64,000 bases of DNA from NCBI GenBank assembly GCA_963710735.1, contig CAVQBN010000023.1, forward strand, positions 248,001 to 312,000, in the 5' to 3' direction. This DNA comes from FEN-1297 sp963710735 (lineage in GTDB: Bacteria > Bacteroidota > Ignavibacteria > Ignavibacteriales > Ignavibacteriaceae). A program made the translations under genes and the position numbers. Shown piece after piece: positions 18,162-28,428 of this stretch. Numbering within the stretch: the first letter of the stretch is position 1; each line of letters starts with the position of its first letter. Below the pieces are notes generated by a model. The model was not told the DNA's origin and made no database searches. It was given only the letters and a program-made list of their open reading frames with translations.

Positions 18162-19106
18162 ATGAATGATAAACATTTCGATGTTATTGTAATCGGAGGC
18201 GGGCCTGCCGGACTAACGGCAGGTATTTATTTGGCAAGAGCTAAAACTAAAGCCTTAATTTTAAATGAGGGAACTGCCGGCGGACAGATGATATTGACCC
18301 ACGAAATTGCGAATTACCCGGGAGTGGAATCAATTTCCGGTTATCAGCTCTCAAATGTCATGAAGAATCAAGCTAAGAATTTTGGCTGTGTGATTAAATC
18401 AAATGTCAGGATAACCAATCTTGAATTAAATTCCGAGGTTAAACGAATTGAAGTGAATAACAAGGATATTTATACCGCAGATGCTGTTATTATTTCAACT
18501 GGAGGCAGATCGCGGCCATTAAATGTTCCTGGTGAAGAGAAATTTAAAGGTAAAGGGATTTCATACTGTGCAACTTGTGATGGTGACTTTTTCCAGGATA
18601 AAAATATAATTGTTGTCGGGGGAGGAAATTCAGCATTAGAAGAAGCTGTATCATTGACTAAATATGCTTCTTCTGTAACTGTTGTCCATCAATTTGATAA
18701 TTTCCAGGCATTTCCTCATGCTGTTGAAGAAGCAGAAAAAAACTCCAAAATAAAATTCATAATGGAATCAAAAATTATTGAATTCATCGGAAATGAAAAA
18801 CTTGAAAAAGTATTGATTCAAAATCAGGCTACAAAAGAAATAATTGAGATGAATATTGATGGTGTTTTCATTTTTATCGGTTACATGCCTAATACTGAAA
18901 AATTCATCGACAAGATTGAATTAAATAAATGGGGAGAAATTGTAACAAAAGCTAATTTGGAAACAAGCATTAGCGGAGTTTTTGCTGCTGGGGATTCAAT
19001 TCAAAAGAGATACCGCCAAATTACCACTGCTGTTGCTGACGGTACAATTGCGGCTTTAGGAGCTATTGAATATTTAAACGAAGTAAAGCAGCTTCAAAAA
19101 GTGTAA
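18162..19106 (+). CDS. trxB: Thioredoxin-disulfide reductase
   Basis: A 314-residue low-molecular-weight flavoprotein that reduces thioredoxin with NADPH. The FAD site GGGPAGLTAG is at residues 12-21, the redox-active CATC (Cys136, Cys139) lies in GISYCATCDGDFF, the NADPH site is VVGGGNSALEEA, and the C-terminal FAD-binding stretch is GVFAAGDS followed by RQITTAVADGTIAA. All expected elements are present. It follows the unusual thioredoxin-like gene by 33 bases on the same strand and is most likely its reductase. Confidence 0.95.
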   Translation: MNDKHFDVIVIGGGPAGLTAGIYLARAKTKALILNEGTAGGQMILTHEIANYPGVESISGYQLSNVMKNQAKNFGCVIKSNVRITNLELNSEVKRIEVNNKDIYTADAVIISTGGRSRPLNVPGEEKFKGKGISYCATCDGDFFQDKNIIVVGGGNSALEEAVSLTKYASSVTVVHQFDNFQAFPHAVEEAEKNSKIKFIMESKIIEFIGNEKLEKVLIQNQATKEIIEMNIDGVFIFIGYMPNTEKFIDKIELNKWGEIVTKANLETSISGVFAAGDSIQKRYRQITTAVADGTIAALGAIEYLNEVKQLQKV

Positions 19107-19238
19107 TTATTTTGTCAATTGGATGTCCAAATTTCAATTTTAAAGAATTTGAAGTGAGATAGAATAATAATTAATTAAAATATTATTCTAAATTTTACTT
19201 CAAATTTTTTTTATCTAATTCTTTCCGAGGAACGCCCA

Positions 19239-20610
19239 ATGACAAAATATTTCTATTTCTTAGCTATATTTTTATGTTTTATTTTAATTAGCAATAAAGG
19301 CTATTCACAAACCAATAAAGTTGTTCAAATATCAACAGCGAATGATAATGAACCTGCCGAGACTACTATTTCAATAAATCCTCAAAATCCTAAAAATGTG
19401 GTTGCATCATTTTATAATAAGAATCATAATTATCCTTCGATTACGGATTTTACTTATACATCTTTTGATGGAGGTAAAACTTGGAAAGAAATACCTAATA
19501 ATAATCCTGAAAAAAGAATACAAGGTGATGATGCAGTTGCATTTGGAAGCGACGGTATAGTGTATCATTCGTATCTTTCATTTTTTGGATCATGGGATAA
19601 TGATAAAGTCAAACAGTACTCCGGAATTTATGTTAGTTCATCAACTGACGGAGGATTAACCTGGCCTCAGCGTGCGGTTGTGGTGGATCATATAAATACT
19701 TCCGCACCAATGGAAGATAAACCTTATGTTGTAGTTGATAATTCATCATATTCTCCCTATAAAAATAATGTTTATATAGCCTGGACACATTTTCAAAAGT
19801 ATGGAAGCCGAAATCCGGCCGATTCTTCGCAGATATATTTTTCCAGGTCTATCGATAGCGGGAAAACATTTTCCACACCAATAAGAATATCAGATACAGG
19901 CGGAGATTGCCTTGACAGCAGCAATACAGTTGAAGGTGCGATTACTTCAGTGAGTCCTGATGGTAAAGTGTACGTTGTTTGGGCTGGCCCAAAGGGATTA
20001 GTGTTTACTGAATCTAAAGATGGCGGCAAAACATTTGGACCGAATAAAGTAATTGGATTTGTTTATCATGGCTGGGATATGACAGTTCCAGGAATTGATC
20101 GGGCAAATGGAATGCCTGTTACAAAAGTTGATTTGAGCGATAGTCAGTATAAAGGCAGTATTTATGTAAACTGGGTCGATGATCGTTTTGGAGATCCGGA
20201 TGTATTTAGTAAAATATTCAAGAGATGAAGGGAAGTCGTGGTCTAATCCTGTTCGCGTAAATGATGATAGTGTTGACAATGGTAAATATCAATTTTTCAC
20301 ATGGATGGCGGTAGATCCGATTGACGGTTCAGTTAATATTGTTTATTATGATAGGGCTGAATATGATAGTACTGAAACCGGAGTAACATTAGCTCGCAGT
20401 GTTGATGGCGGAAAGACATTCGTAAATTATAAAATTAATCAGCCGCCGTTTAAATGTAATCCTAAAATATTTTTTGGAGATTACATTGGAATAGATGCTT
20501 ATGACGGGGAAGTAATTCCTATTTATATGTACTTTAAGAATGAACAAAATTTGGGTGTTGCAGCAGCTTTATTTCATTTTAAGCCGGGGACACAACAAGA
20601 AATAAAATAG
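19239..20610 (+). pseudogene. Sialidase-like Asp-box secreted protein, interrupted by a frameshift
   Basis: A signal peptide (cleavage near GYSQ) and a beta-propeller built of Asp-box repeats (S-x-D-x-G-x-[TS]-[WF]), six of which I can see: SFDGGKTW, SSTDGGLTW, SRSIDSGKTF, TESKDGGKTF, SRDEGKSW and SVDGGKTF. The first frame stops at 20228; the second frame (in phase 20179-20610) continues the same domain. Removing one base at about 20205-20208 joins them as GDPDVFVKYSRDEGKSW, a natural Asp-box sequence, giving roughly 456 residues. The fold occurs in exo-sialidases and other glycoside hydrolases, but I cannot identify the catalytic Arg triad, so sialidase activity is not claimed. It may be a sequencing error rather than a true pseudogene. 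Confidence 0.75.
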
Positions 20611-20648
20611 TAAGCGATGAGGAAAGAGAAGAGTATTGCTTAAATAAA

Positions 20649-20676
20649 AAAGCCCGCATACAAATATGCGGGCTTT
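20649..20676. terminator. Bidirectional terminator between the sialidase-like gene and nuoN
   Basis: A perfect 12-bp stem (20649-20660 with 20665-20676), loop CAAA, GC-rich core, with TAAATAAAAA on the left and TTTT on the right. It can end both the plus-strand gene and the minus-strand nuo operon. Confidence 0.9.
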
Positions 20677-20697
20677 TCTCATTCAAAACTTAATTTA

Positions 20698-22209
20698 TCA
20701 AAAGCCTAATAATGCTATCGAGCTTTTAGCCAAATTAACAAGAGGAGTAAAATAAACACCTAATACAAGTATCGGTGTAAGCATCACAACTACCAGCGCA
20801 ATTGCTCCATATGAAGCAGAAAACCTAGGAATCTCTTTTTCTGATTTATCAATAAACATATGTTTCAATACTTTTATATAATAGTAAAGTGAAACAACAG
20901 TGTTAAGCAAAGCAATCACAGCAACGACAATCATTTTGGCATCGACTAACGCCATAAATATATAAAGCTTGCCTATAAATCCTGCAGTTGGAGGAAGGCC
21001 TGTCAGTGAGACTAAGAATATGGCTAATGAAACACCTAAGAAGGGAGCAGACATTCCTAGACCTTTATAGTCATCTAGTTCTTCACTTCCGATTTTATTT
21101 GCAATAAGCATGACAATGAAGAATGCACCGAGATTCATGAAAGCATAAATAGCAAAGTAAATTACAATTGCAGCAATCCCTGCATTTGACATTACGGCTA
21201 GACCTAAAAGCAAATAACCCGCATGAGCAATACTTGAATAAGCTAATAATCTCTTCATATTATTCTGCCAGAGAGCGGCAAAATTGCCGAGAGTCATTGT
21301 AAGAATAGAAATTATTATGATCAGGCTTTTCCAATCGATAGCCCCTAATAAATGCCAGAAGCCCTGAGGATCAACCGATTTGATAAACGTAATTTTTATG
21401 AATCTGATTAAAAGTGCAAAACCGGCAGCCTTACTGGCAATTGATAAGAAAGCAGTGATCGGAATAGGTGCACCTTCATAAACATCGGGTGTCCAGAAGT
21501 GAAAAGGAGCTGCAGAAATTTTGTAACCAATTCCTACAAAGATTAATATTCCAGCAAGATACAAGGCCAAGCCAGGCCCTTGAGCTGCCTGTAATATTGA
21601 ATTAATCGCATAAAGATTTGTGCTGCCTGTAATTCCATAAATGATGGAAATTCCGAAAAGCATTATACCCGACGAAATACCGCCGTAAATAACATATTTT
21701 AGTGAAGCTTCACTGTTTCTCAAAGATTGTTTTGTAAAACCTGCTAATATATATGATGACAAGGAGACTAATTCAAGTGCAAGATATATAACGATTAAAT
21801 CTATCGAAGAAACCATGAACATCATTCCGAGTATCATACCGAATATTAAGGTATAATATTCTCCAAGCCTTTCTGCACTGTCCTTTATTTCTGCAGATGA
21901 AATAGAGAAGAGAATGATTAGAATTGATGCAAGTACAATAAGCAATTTAAAGAAATTACCGAAAGGATCAACGACTAACATTCCTATACTAGAATCAGTT
22001 GCAAAGGCAAAAGAACTAGTATTAAACTGTGCAATTATAAAATAGCCGGTTACAAATAGACCTGCAATTGCAACGTAAGGAAGTAATTTTTTATTCTTGT
22101 CCATTATTAAGTCAACAAGAACAAGAAGTACGATGACAGCCGCAATAGTAATTTCCGGCTTAATTAAATGTAGACTGTTTACAAGATAATTTAGATTGTA
22201 AGTATTCAC
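20698..22209 (-). CDS. nuoN: NADH-quinone oxidoreductase subunit N
   Basis: One of the three antiporter-like proton-pumping membrane subunits of complex I, 503 residues with about 14 transmembrane helices. The conserved lysine region is visible in GYKISAAPFHFWTPDVYEGA, and the discontinuous helix region in MKRLLAYSSIAHAGYLLLG. It is the last gene of the operon and is followed by the bidirectional terminator; the gap to nuoM is 32 bases. Confidence 0.96.
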   Translation of the reverse strand: MNTYNLNYLVNSLHLIKPEITIAAVIVLLVLVDLIMDKNKKLLPYVAIAGLFVTGYFIIAQFNTSSFAFATDSSIGMLVVDPFGNFFKLLIVLASILIILFSISSAEIKDSAERLGEYYTLIFGMILGMMFMVSSIDLIVIYLALELVSLSSYILAGFTKQSLRNSEASLKYVIYGGISSGIMLFGISIIYGITGSTNLYAINSILQAAQGPGLALYLAGILIFVGIGYKISAAPFHFWTPDVYEGAPIPITAFLSIASKAAGFALLIRFIKITFIKSVDPQGFWHLLGAIDWKSLIIIISILTMTLGNFAALWQNNMKRLLAYSSIAHAGYLLLGLAVMSNAGIAAIVIYFAIYAFMNLGAFFIVMLIANKIGSEELDDYKGLGMSAPFLGVSLAIFLVSLTGLPPTAGFIGKLYIFMALVDAKMIVVAVIALLNTVVSLYYYIKVLKHMFIDKSEKEIPRFSASYGAIALVVVMLTPILVLGVYFTPLVNLAKSSIALLGF

Positions 22210-22241
22210 TTTAGTCTGTTCGTATTAAATTAAAATTTTAT

Positions 22242-23846
22242 TTAGAAACCGATCAAAGAACCATATGCAACTTTGGCATCCATCATAAATTTAACCATAT
22301 GATTTACCGATGTATTCATTAAGCTCAACATCGGAGCAGGATAAACTCCAAGGAAGATTACTATTAGGCCAAGTGGAACAAGCATTGCATATTCTCTAAA
22401 AGTAAGATCCGAAAGCATATTCCATTTTTCTTTCAAGTCTCCCAGGAAAACTTTTTGTAATGCTATTAACATGTAGCCAGCACCTAATAAAATTCCCAAG
22501 GTGGAAATTACAGTTATTACTCTAATGGCCGGTACACTAAATGCACCCAGGAATACAAACACTTCCGAAACAAAACTGCTTAATCCGGGAAGTCCAATTG
22601 CGGCAAAAAATGCAACTGTTGTAATACCTGCATAAATAGGCATTTGAGTAGCTAAACCTCCGAATGCATCCATATCTCTTGTATGTGCTCTGTCGTAAAT
22701 TACACCCACAATAAGGAATAACATTGCAGTGATTGTACCATGGTTAAACATTTGTAAGATTGCACCGGAAATTCCGATTGTCGTTAATGAAGCCATTCCC
22801 AGCATTACTATACCCATGTGGGAAATGGAAGAGTACGCAATCATCTTTTTGAAATCCTTTTGCGCCATAGCGCATAATGCACCATAGATTATGTTTATCA
22901 TACCGAATAACGCAATCCACCAGATTAATTTTTCCGTAATCTCCGGAAATATCGGGAATGAAATTCTAAGAATACCATAAGCACCCATCTTTAATAATAC
23001 TCCGGCAAGGATAACGCTTATTGCAGTCGGAGCTTCAACGTGTGCATCCGGTAACCATGTATGGAAAGGGAACATTGGTATTTTTATTGCAAATCCAATA
23101 AACAGTGCTATATAAGCTATAAACCTCAGGTTATTCGGGTTCAATGGCGAAAGTATACCTGTTGCAGTATAATTGTGTACATTCATCATTGAAAGCATAT
23201 TGAATGTAAAAATCTTTGAACCGTTTGCTAAAGTCTCAGTGGAACTGAAATATAAACCGATCATAACCAAAAGAATAAAAACACTTCCTAATAAAGTATA
23301 AAGGAAGAATTTAATAGCAGCATATTCTCTTCTTGGTCCGCCCCACATACCGATAAGAAAGTACATTGGAAGAAGCATCAATTCCCAGAAAATATAAAAG
23401 AGGAAGAAATTGAGAGCGACAAAAACGCCCATCATACCGGTGTCGAGTAAAAGGAATAATGCGAAATATCCTTTAATTGATTTTTTTATTGACCAGGATG
23501 ACAGAGTTGCGATAAATGTTACAATTGCCGTAAGAAGAACCATTGCAACACTTAATCCGTCTATTCCTAGGAAGTAATCAATTTTTATTGTCCCTATCCA
23601 GGAGAAGGCGCTGATATTAATCCAAGTGAATTTTTCAATAAATTGGAAAGAAGCAGGATCATTTATGCCGCCAAGTGCAAAATTAAATCCGTGCAATATA
23701 AATATTGCCAGAATTACCTGAAGACCGGTAATAAAAAGAGTTAAACCTTTTATTAACATTTCCTGGGTTTTGGGTATGAATAAAATTATCACCATTCCTA
23801 CAATCGGCAGGAAGGTTATTAACGATAAGATGGGAAATTTTTCCAT
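22242..23846 (-). CDS. nuoM: NADH-quinone oxidoreductase subunit M
   Basis: A 534-residue antiporter-like membrane subunit of complex I. Characteristic stretches are YIFWELMLLPMYFLIGMWGG, with the conserved Glu, then IKIPMFPFHTWLPDAHVEAP with the pumping Lys, and FKKMIAYSSISHMG. The length is slightly above the Escherichia coli protein. It lies between nuoL and nuoN with gaps of about 25 and 32 bases. Confidence 0.97.
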   Translation of the reverse strand: MEKFPILSLITFLPIVGMVIILFIPKTQEMLIKGLTLFITGLQVILAIFILHGFNFALGGINDPASFQFIEKFTWINISAFSWIGTIKIDYFLGIDGLSVAMVLLTAIVTFIATLSSWSIKKSIKGYFALFLLLDTGMMGVFVALNFFLFYIFWELMLLPMYFLIGMWGGPRREYAAIKFFLYTLLGSVFILLVMIGLYFSSTETLANGSKIFTFNMLSMMNVHNYTATGILSPLNPNNLRFIAYIALFIGFAIKIPMFPFHTWLPDAHVEAPTAISVILAGVLLKMGAYGILRISFPIFPEITEKLIWWIALFGMINIIYGALCAMAQKDFKKMIAYSSISHMGIVMLGMASLTTIGISGAILQMFNHGTITAMLFLIVGVIYDRAHTRDMDAFGGLATQMPIYAGITTVAFFAAIGLPGLSSFVSEVFVFLGAFSVPAIRVITVISTLGILLGAGYMLIALQKVFLGDLKEKWNMLSDLTFREYAMLVPLGLIVIFLGVYPAPMLSLMNTSVNHMVKFMMDAKVAYGSLIGF

Positions 23847-23871
23847 TGTTTATTTACCTAAGAGTTTCAAA

Positions 23872-25971
23872 CTAAAATGACTTAAATAAAAATAAGAGAA
23901 TTACTATTGAGAATACCACCAGAACTATATACGTTTGAATTTTTCCAGTTTGGAATTTTCTGAAGAATAATCCGATAAAACCACTGAAATATGCGGTTGA
24001 ATTGACTATGCCGTCTACTACAACATTATCGAACCTGCCGCTGATTTTTGATACTTGTTTTGTAAGCGTAGCAGTGCCGTTTACAATTCCATCGACAATA
24101 TTTGCATCGAACCATGATAACAGTCTACTAAGTCCGAATGTAAATGCTACAAAAGTTGCTGCATAAAACTCATCAAAGTACCATTTATTTAGTAGGAAAT
24201 TATAAACTGGTTTTGTCCGTTCAGCAAGCTTATCAGCATCTAATTTCTTCCATTGAAAGAATAAGAATGCCAGCAATACTCCGGAAGAAGCTAATAGAAG
24301 AGATAATATCATTGAAGGAACATGTGCATTATGCATCGCGTCTGTATACATTTCAGAATAAACTATCTCTTCATCCGCTTTAGGTTTTGCACCCTGTTCA
24401 ATTGCATCCGATCTCATAAAGGAATAACGGGCATCCTGTGGAGTATATATTTCCGGAGCTTTTACCCATTTAGAAAGAAGAGCGCCCTGTTCAGGATTAA
24501 ACGGGTTAGGTGTATACCAAATAAAAATAGATAATGTTGCTAGTACAACTAACGGCATTGCCATAACAAAAGGAGATTCATGTGCATGATCATGTTTTTC
24601 TTTATCTCTTGGCTCACCGTGAAAAGTAAGAATGACCAATCGGAACATATAAAGTGCTGTTAACAAGGCAACGAAGAAACCAACAAACGGGAAGAACCAA
24701 TTTCCTGTTAATGAGCCGAAAGCATAAGTCCCGGCTAAAATACCATCCTTGCTTAAAAATCCGGAAGTCAAGGGAATGCCGGAAATAGCCAATGAAGCAA
24801 TTAAGAAAGTGATGTAAGTAATCGGCATCTTTTTCCGTAATCCGCCCATTTTTCTAATATCCTGTTCATGGTGCATTGATTGGATTACAGAACCGGAACC
24901 TAAAAATAATAGCGATTTAAAAAATGCATGTGTAATTAAATGAAAAAAGGCAAATGAATAAGCGCCTACACCGAGGGCTAGAACCATGTATCCAAGCTGG
25001 CTTATAGTTGAATACGCCAATACTTTTTTAATATCATTTTGAACTAATGCTATTGTGGCAGGTATTAATGCTGATAAGGCTCCAATAATTGCAATAAAAA
25101 ATAGTGCTCCTCCGGAAAGGATAGGGAAGACTCTAATTATGAGATAAACACCGGCAGCAACCATTGTAGCTGCATGTATTAAAGCACTAACAGGCGTCGG
25201 GCCTTCCATTGCATCGGGCAGCCAAACATGCAACGGGAATTGAGCAGACTTTCCGATTGCGCCCATGAAAATTAAAATTCCTGTAGCGGTAAGCCAAAAC
25301 TCACTGTTAAAAGGAATATGGCCCATTGCTATCTGTTGAAAAATTTTGTCGAAAGTAAATGTATGATAGGTGAAAAATAGAATTAATATTCCTGAGAACA
25401 TTCCGATATCGCCGATTCTATTTACAATAAATGCTTTCTTACCGGCATCTGAGGCGGATTTTTTTTCAAACCAGAAACCGATCAGCAGGTATGATGACAG
25501 TCCGACTAATTCCCAAAAGACATACATCATTAAGATATTGTGTGTAAAAACTATTCCGGTCATTGAGAAAGTAAAAATACCAAGGTATGCGAAATATCGA
25601 TTGTATCTTTTGTCTCCCTTCATATAAGCGATTGAGAATATATGTACCAGCATACTTATAAGTGTAACAACAATAATCATAAGAGCAGCTATATTATCAA
25701 CCATCATTCCTAAATCAATACTAACCGGGCCGAAAAACGGAACGTTGCCCATGTTTATCCAGGTTATTTCGCCTACAACTGTTTTCTGTGGAAAATAACT
25801 CAACTTTATATATGCAAGTACTACAGCAAGAACAAATGTTAAAATTATAATTACATTTTCAAAGTTATAGACGTATTTTATTTTCTTCCCGAATAAAAGA
25901 GTAACAATAAATCCGATGAACGGAAGAAAAAGGATTATTTCTGCTAACTGAATCAGAACTGTTTCAGACAT
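23872..25971 (-). CDS. nuoL: NADH-quinone oxidoreductase subunit L
   Basis: The distal antiporter-like pump of complex I, 699 residues, with the long C-terminal lateral helix expected of NuoL. Visible landmarks are MYVFWELVGLSSYLLIGFW, then SAQFPLHVWLPDAMEGPTPV and IKKVLAYSTISQLGYM. The soluble loop before the last helices (about residues 500-560) is polar and somewhat longer than in textbook members. It begins five bases after the nuoK stop. Confidence 0.97.
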   Translation of the reverse strand: MSETVLIQLAEIILFLPFIGFIVTLLFGKKIKYVYNFENVIIILTFVLAVVLAYIKLSYFPQKTVVGEITWINMGNVPFFGPVSIDLGMMVDNIAALMIIVVTLISMLVHIFSIAYMKGDKRYNRYFAYLGIFTFSMTGIVFTHNILMMYVFWELVGLSSYLLIGFWFEKKSASDAGKKAFIVNRIGDIGMFSGILILFFTYHTFTFDKIFQQIAMGHIPFNSEFWLTATGILIFMGAIGKSAQFPLHVWLPDAMEGPTPVSALIHAATMVAAGVYLIIRVFPILSGGALFFIAIIGALSALIPATIALVQNDIKKVLAYSTISQLGYMVLALGVGAYSFAFFHLITHAFFKSLLFLGSGSVIQSMHHEQDIRKMGGLRKKMPITYITFLIASLAISGIPLTSGFLSKDGILAGTYAFGSLTGNWFFPFVGFFVALLTALYMFRLVILTFHGEPRDKEKHDHAHESPFVMAMPLVVLATLSIFIWYTPNPFNPEQGALLSKWVKAPEIYTPQDARYSFMRSDAIEQGAKPKADEEIVYSEMYTDAMHNAHVPSMILSLLLASSGVLLAFLFFQWKKLDADKLAERTKPVYNFLLNKWYFDEFYAATFVAFTFGLSRLLSWFDANIVDGIVNGTATLTKQVSKISGRFDNVVVDGIVNSTAYFSGFIGLFFRKFQTGKIQTYIVLVVFSIVILLFLFKSF

Positions 25972-25976
25972 AAAAT

Positions 25977-26288
25977 CTAGTCCTTTAAAGTATCAATTTC
26001 GTCAACATTTACTGTTGCAAAAGTTTTATAAATATTTAATACAATTGCTAACGCTATTGCAGCTTCAGCTGCTGCCAGTATAATTACAAAAAGTGCCATC
26101 ATCTGACCTTGATATCCGAAGTTGCCGTATTTAGCAAAAGCAATAAAATTAATGTTTGCCGAATTTAAAATTAGTTCTATTCCCATTAAGACCATTACTG
26201 CGTTTCTTCTGGTTACAATACCGAATATACCTAATGAAAACAGAACGGTACTAATGAAAAGGAAATGATTTAAACCTACGTGTATCAT
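25977..26288 (-). CDS. nuoK: NADH-quinone oxidoreductase subunit K
   Basis: A 103-residue, three-helix membrane subunit of complex I. The two conserved buried glutamates are in MGIELILNSANINFIAF and ILAAAEAAIALAI. Length is normal. It lies 11 bases after nuoJ. Confidence 0.97.
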   Translation of the reverse strand: MIHVGLNHFLFISTVLFSLGIFGIVTRRNAVMVLMGIELILNSANINFIAFAKYGNFGYQGQMMALFVIILAAAEAAIALAIVLNIYKTFATVNVDEIDTLKD

Positions 26289-26299
26289 ATGTCTTTATT

Positions 26300-26788
26300 T
26301 TATTTACGCGCCATGGAGGCTGCTCCAATTAGCGCAATTAATAATAATATACCGAGTAATTCAAAAACAACCGCATACTGCTGCATTAATAACATTCCAA
26401 GGCTATGAGCAGTTGAAATCGGAGTTACAGAATCAATAGTTTTCCAATTGGTTTTAAGCATAGCTGCAGCTAAAATCCCTGCAAGCATTGCAACGCTTAC
26501 AGCAGCCGGTAATACTTTTACCGTACCTGTTTTTATTTGAACATGAGTTATTTTATTCGTCAGCATCACGCCAAATAACAGCAAGATTAAAATACCTCCG
26601 ACATAAACTACCAGTTGAACAATGGCGATAAAATCGGCTCCTAATAAAACATAAATGCCTGCTACACCGAAAAAAGTGAAAAGTAAATAGTATGCCGAAT
26701 AAATTATGTTGCGGGTAGTAACAACGAAGAAAGCAGATACCAAAGTTATTGCTGCAAATAAGTAAAATATTATATCGTAAATATTCAT
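26300..26788 (-). CDS. nuoJ: NADH-quinone oxidoreductase subunit J
   Basis: A five-helix membrane subunit of complex I, 162 residues from ATG 26788. A TTG eight codons upstream (26812) is also in frame, but the ATG is preceded by ATAAGGAA and avoids overlap with nuoI, so I choose it. The conserved block VYVGGILILLLFGVML and the early YYLLFTFFGVAGIYVLLGAD identify it. Confidence 0.94.
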   Translation of the reverse strand: MNIYDIIFYLFAAITLVSAFFVVTTRNIIYSAYYLLFTFFGVAGIYVLLGADFIAIVQLVVYVGGILILLLFGVMLTNKITHVQIKTGTVKVLPAAVSVAMLAGILAAAMLKTNWKTIDSVTPISTAHSLGMLLMQQYAVVFELLGILLLIALIGAASMARK

Positions 26789-26795
26789 AAATTTG

Positions 26796-27350
26796 TTATT
26801 CCTTATTTTCAACCGGATTACTTGAAGCAGCTGCTTTTGCTGCTTTTTCAGCAGCTTTCTGTGCTTCTAGTTGAGCATAGTTCTTTTTCTTTTCTTCTCT
26901 CTCTTCGGGAGTTAGCGTAACAAAATCATATAACAAATTTTCTCTTTCAAATTCAGAAAATTCATAAACATCTGTCATATAAATACACTCAGTAGGGCAT
27001 GGGAAAACACATAATTGGCAGTAACAGCATTTTGCAAAGTCTATATCAAATTTAGTAACCCATAATGCCTTCCTTTTACCATTAGATGTTTTGCCCAAGT
27101 CTTCGCCAGGTAAACTTTTAACTGTTTCAATTGTAATGCAATCTACTGGGCAGGCACGTGCACATTGGTCGCATCCGATGCAATCGTCCATATTCACATA
27201 AAGGCGATTTCTTTCTCTTTCCGGCAACTGTGGTTTAACATCCGGATATTGTATGGTAACCGCAGGAACAAAAAGGTGTTTGAATGTAACCTTCATTCCT
27301 ATCATTACAGTTACTAATGCAGTCCAAATGTTATTAAAATATTCTCTCAT
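26796..27350 (-). CDS. nuoI: NADH-quinone oxidoreductase subunit I (two [4Fe-4S] clusters)
   Basis: A 184-residue ferredoxin-like subunit carrying clusters N6a and N6b that pass electrons towards NuoB. Both CxxCxxCxxxCP motifs are present: CIGCDQCARACP and CCYCQLCVFPCP. An Ala/Lys/Glu-rich tail of about 40 residues follows the conserved domain and ends at the stop. In a complex that lacks NuoEFG, this subunit and NuoB are the likely docking face for the electron donor. Confidence 0.97.
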   Translation of the reverse strand: MREYFNNIWTALVTVMIGMKVTFKHLFVPAVTIQYPDVKPQLPERERNRLYVNMDDCIGCDQCARACPVDCITIETVKSLPGEDLGKTSNGKRKALWVTKFDIDFAKCCYCQLCVFPCPTECIYMTDVYEFSEFERENLLYDFVTLTPEEREEKKKNYAQLEAQKAAEKAAKAAASSNPVENKE

Positions 27351-27354
27351 AAAA

Positions 27355-28428
27355 TTATAACAATGTTATTAAACCGATAATAATTAAATTAACGAAAGCC
27401 AAAGGTATTAAATATTTCCAGCAGGCAGCCATCAATTGATCCACTCTTAATCTTGGTAAAGTCCATCTCAGCCACATTTGAACGAATACGAAGAAAATAC
27501 CTTTTGTTGTAAACCAAAACAATTGTTCAATTGGCACAAGCCATTTTAAGTGTAAAAGATTACCCAAGTAGCCAACAGGAGATTGGTAACCTCCGAAGAA
27601 TAGAACGGTTACAATAGCAGACACCGCAAACATATTTGCATACTCAGCCAGGAAGAACATTGCGAACTTCATTCCGGAATATTCAGTATGATAACCAGAT
27701 ACTAATTCTGATTCTGCCTCAGGAATATCGAATGGTGTTCTATTTACCTCTGCAAGTGTGCTTGTATAGATGATGACAAAACCTACAATCATAAAAGGAA
27801 TAAGTAAAAATTTTGATAAACCAAGCTGTGGTCCCCCAAAGATCATCCAATTCCAAAAATGACCTGTTTGCATTTCACTTAAAGTATTTAGATTAAGAGT
27901 ACCTGTGATCATAATTATAGTAATAATCACAAGAACTGTAGGAATCTCATAACTAATAATCTGAGCAGCTGAACGCATAGCACCGAGAAGTGAATACTTG
28001 TTATTTGAAGACCATCCAGCCATTAAAATTCCGGCAACAACAAATCCTGAAACCGCAACAATAAAGAATATTCCTAAATCAATATTTGAACCTATATATG
28101 CGCTTGAAAACGGGATGGCAGCAAACGCAGCGTAAGTTCCCACAAAAACAAGCACCGGCGCTAAATTAAATAAGACTTTGTCGTTTTCTGTAGCAACTAT
28201 ATCTTCTTTTTGAATTAACTTTAAAATATCTGCAATTGTCTGTAGCGCTCCATGATAACCAACTCTCATTGGTCCTAAACGATCCTGCATATGTGCAGAA
28301 ACTTTTCTTTCCAGCCAAACAGCAAAAAGAGCGAAGGGAAGTATGAAAATAAACAAAGGCAGAAGACTTTGAATAATATCTGCAATAAAATAACTGCCAG
28401 TAATACTATAGAAAAACTCGTATATCAT
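27355..28428 (-). CDS. nuoH: NADH-quinone oxidoreductase subunit H
   Basis: A 357-residue, eight-helix membrane subunit that forms the quinone chamber with NuoB and NuoD. Landmarks are WLERKVSAHMQDRLGPMRVG, then ADILKLIQKEDI, and NRTPFDIPEAESELVSGYHT with its charged quinone-site loop. It overlaps nuoD by four bases and precedes nuoI by four. Confidence 0.97.
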   Translation of the reverse strand: MIYEFFYSITGSYFIADIIQSLLPLFIFILPFALFAVWLERKVSAHMQDRLGPMRVGYHGALQTIADILKLIQKEDIVATENDKVLFNLAPVLVFVGTYAAFAAIPFSSAYIGSNIDLGIFFIVAVSGFVVAGILMAGWSSNNKYSLLGAMRSAAQIISYEIPTVLVIITIIMITGTLNLNTLSEMQTGHFWNWMIFGGPQLGLSKFLLIPFMIVGFVIIYTSTLAEVNRTPFDIPEAESELVSGYHTEYSGMKFAMFFLAEYANMFAVSAIVTVLFFGGYQSPVGYLGNLLHLKWLVPIEQLFWFTTKGIFFVFVQMWLRWTLPRLRVDQLMAACWKYLIPLAFVNLIIIGLITLL

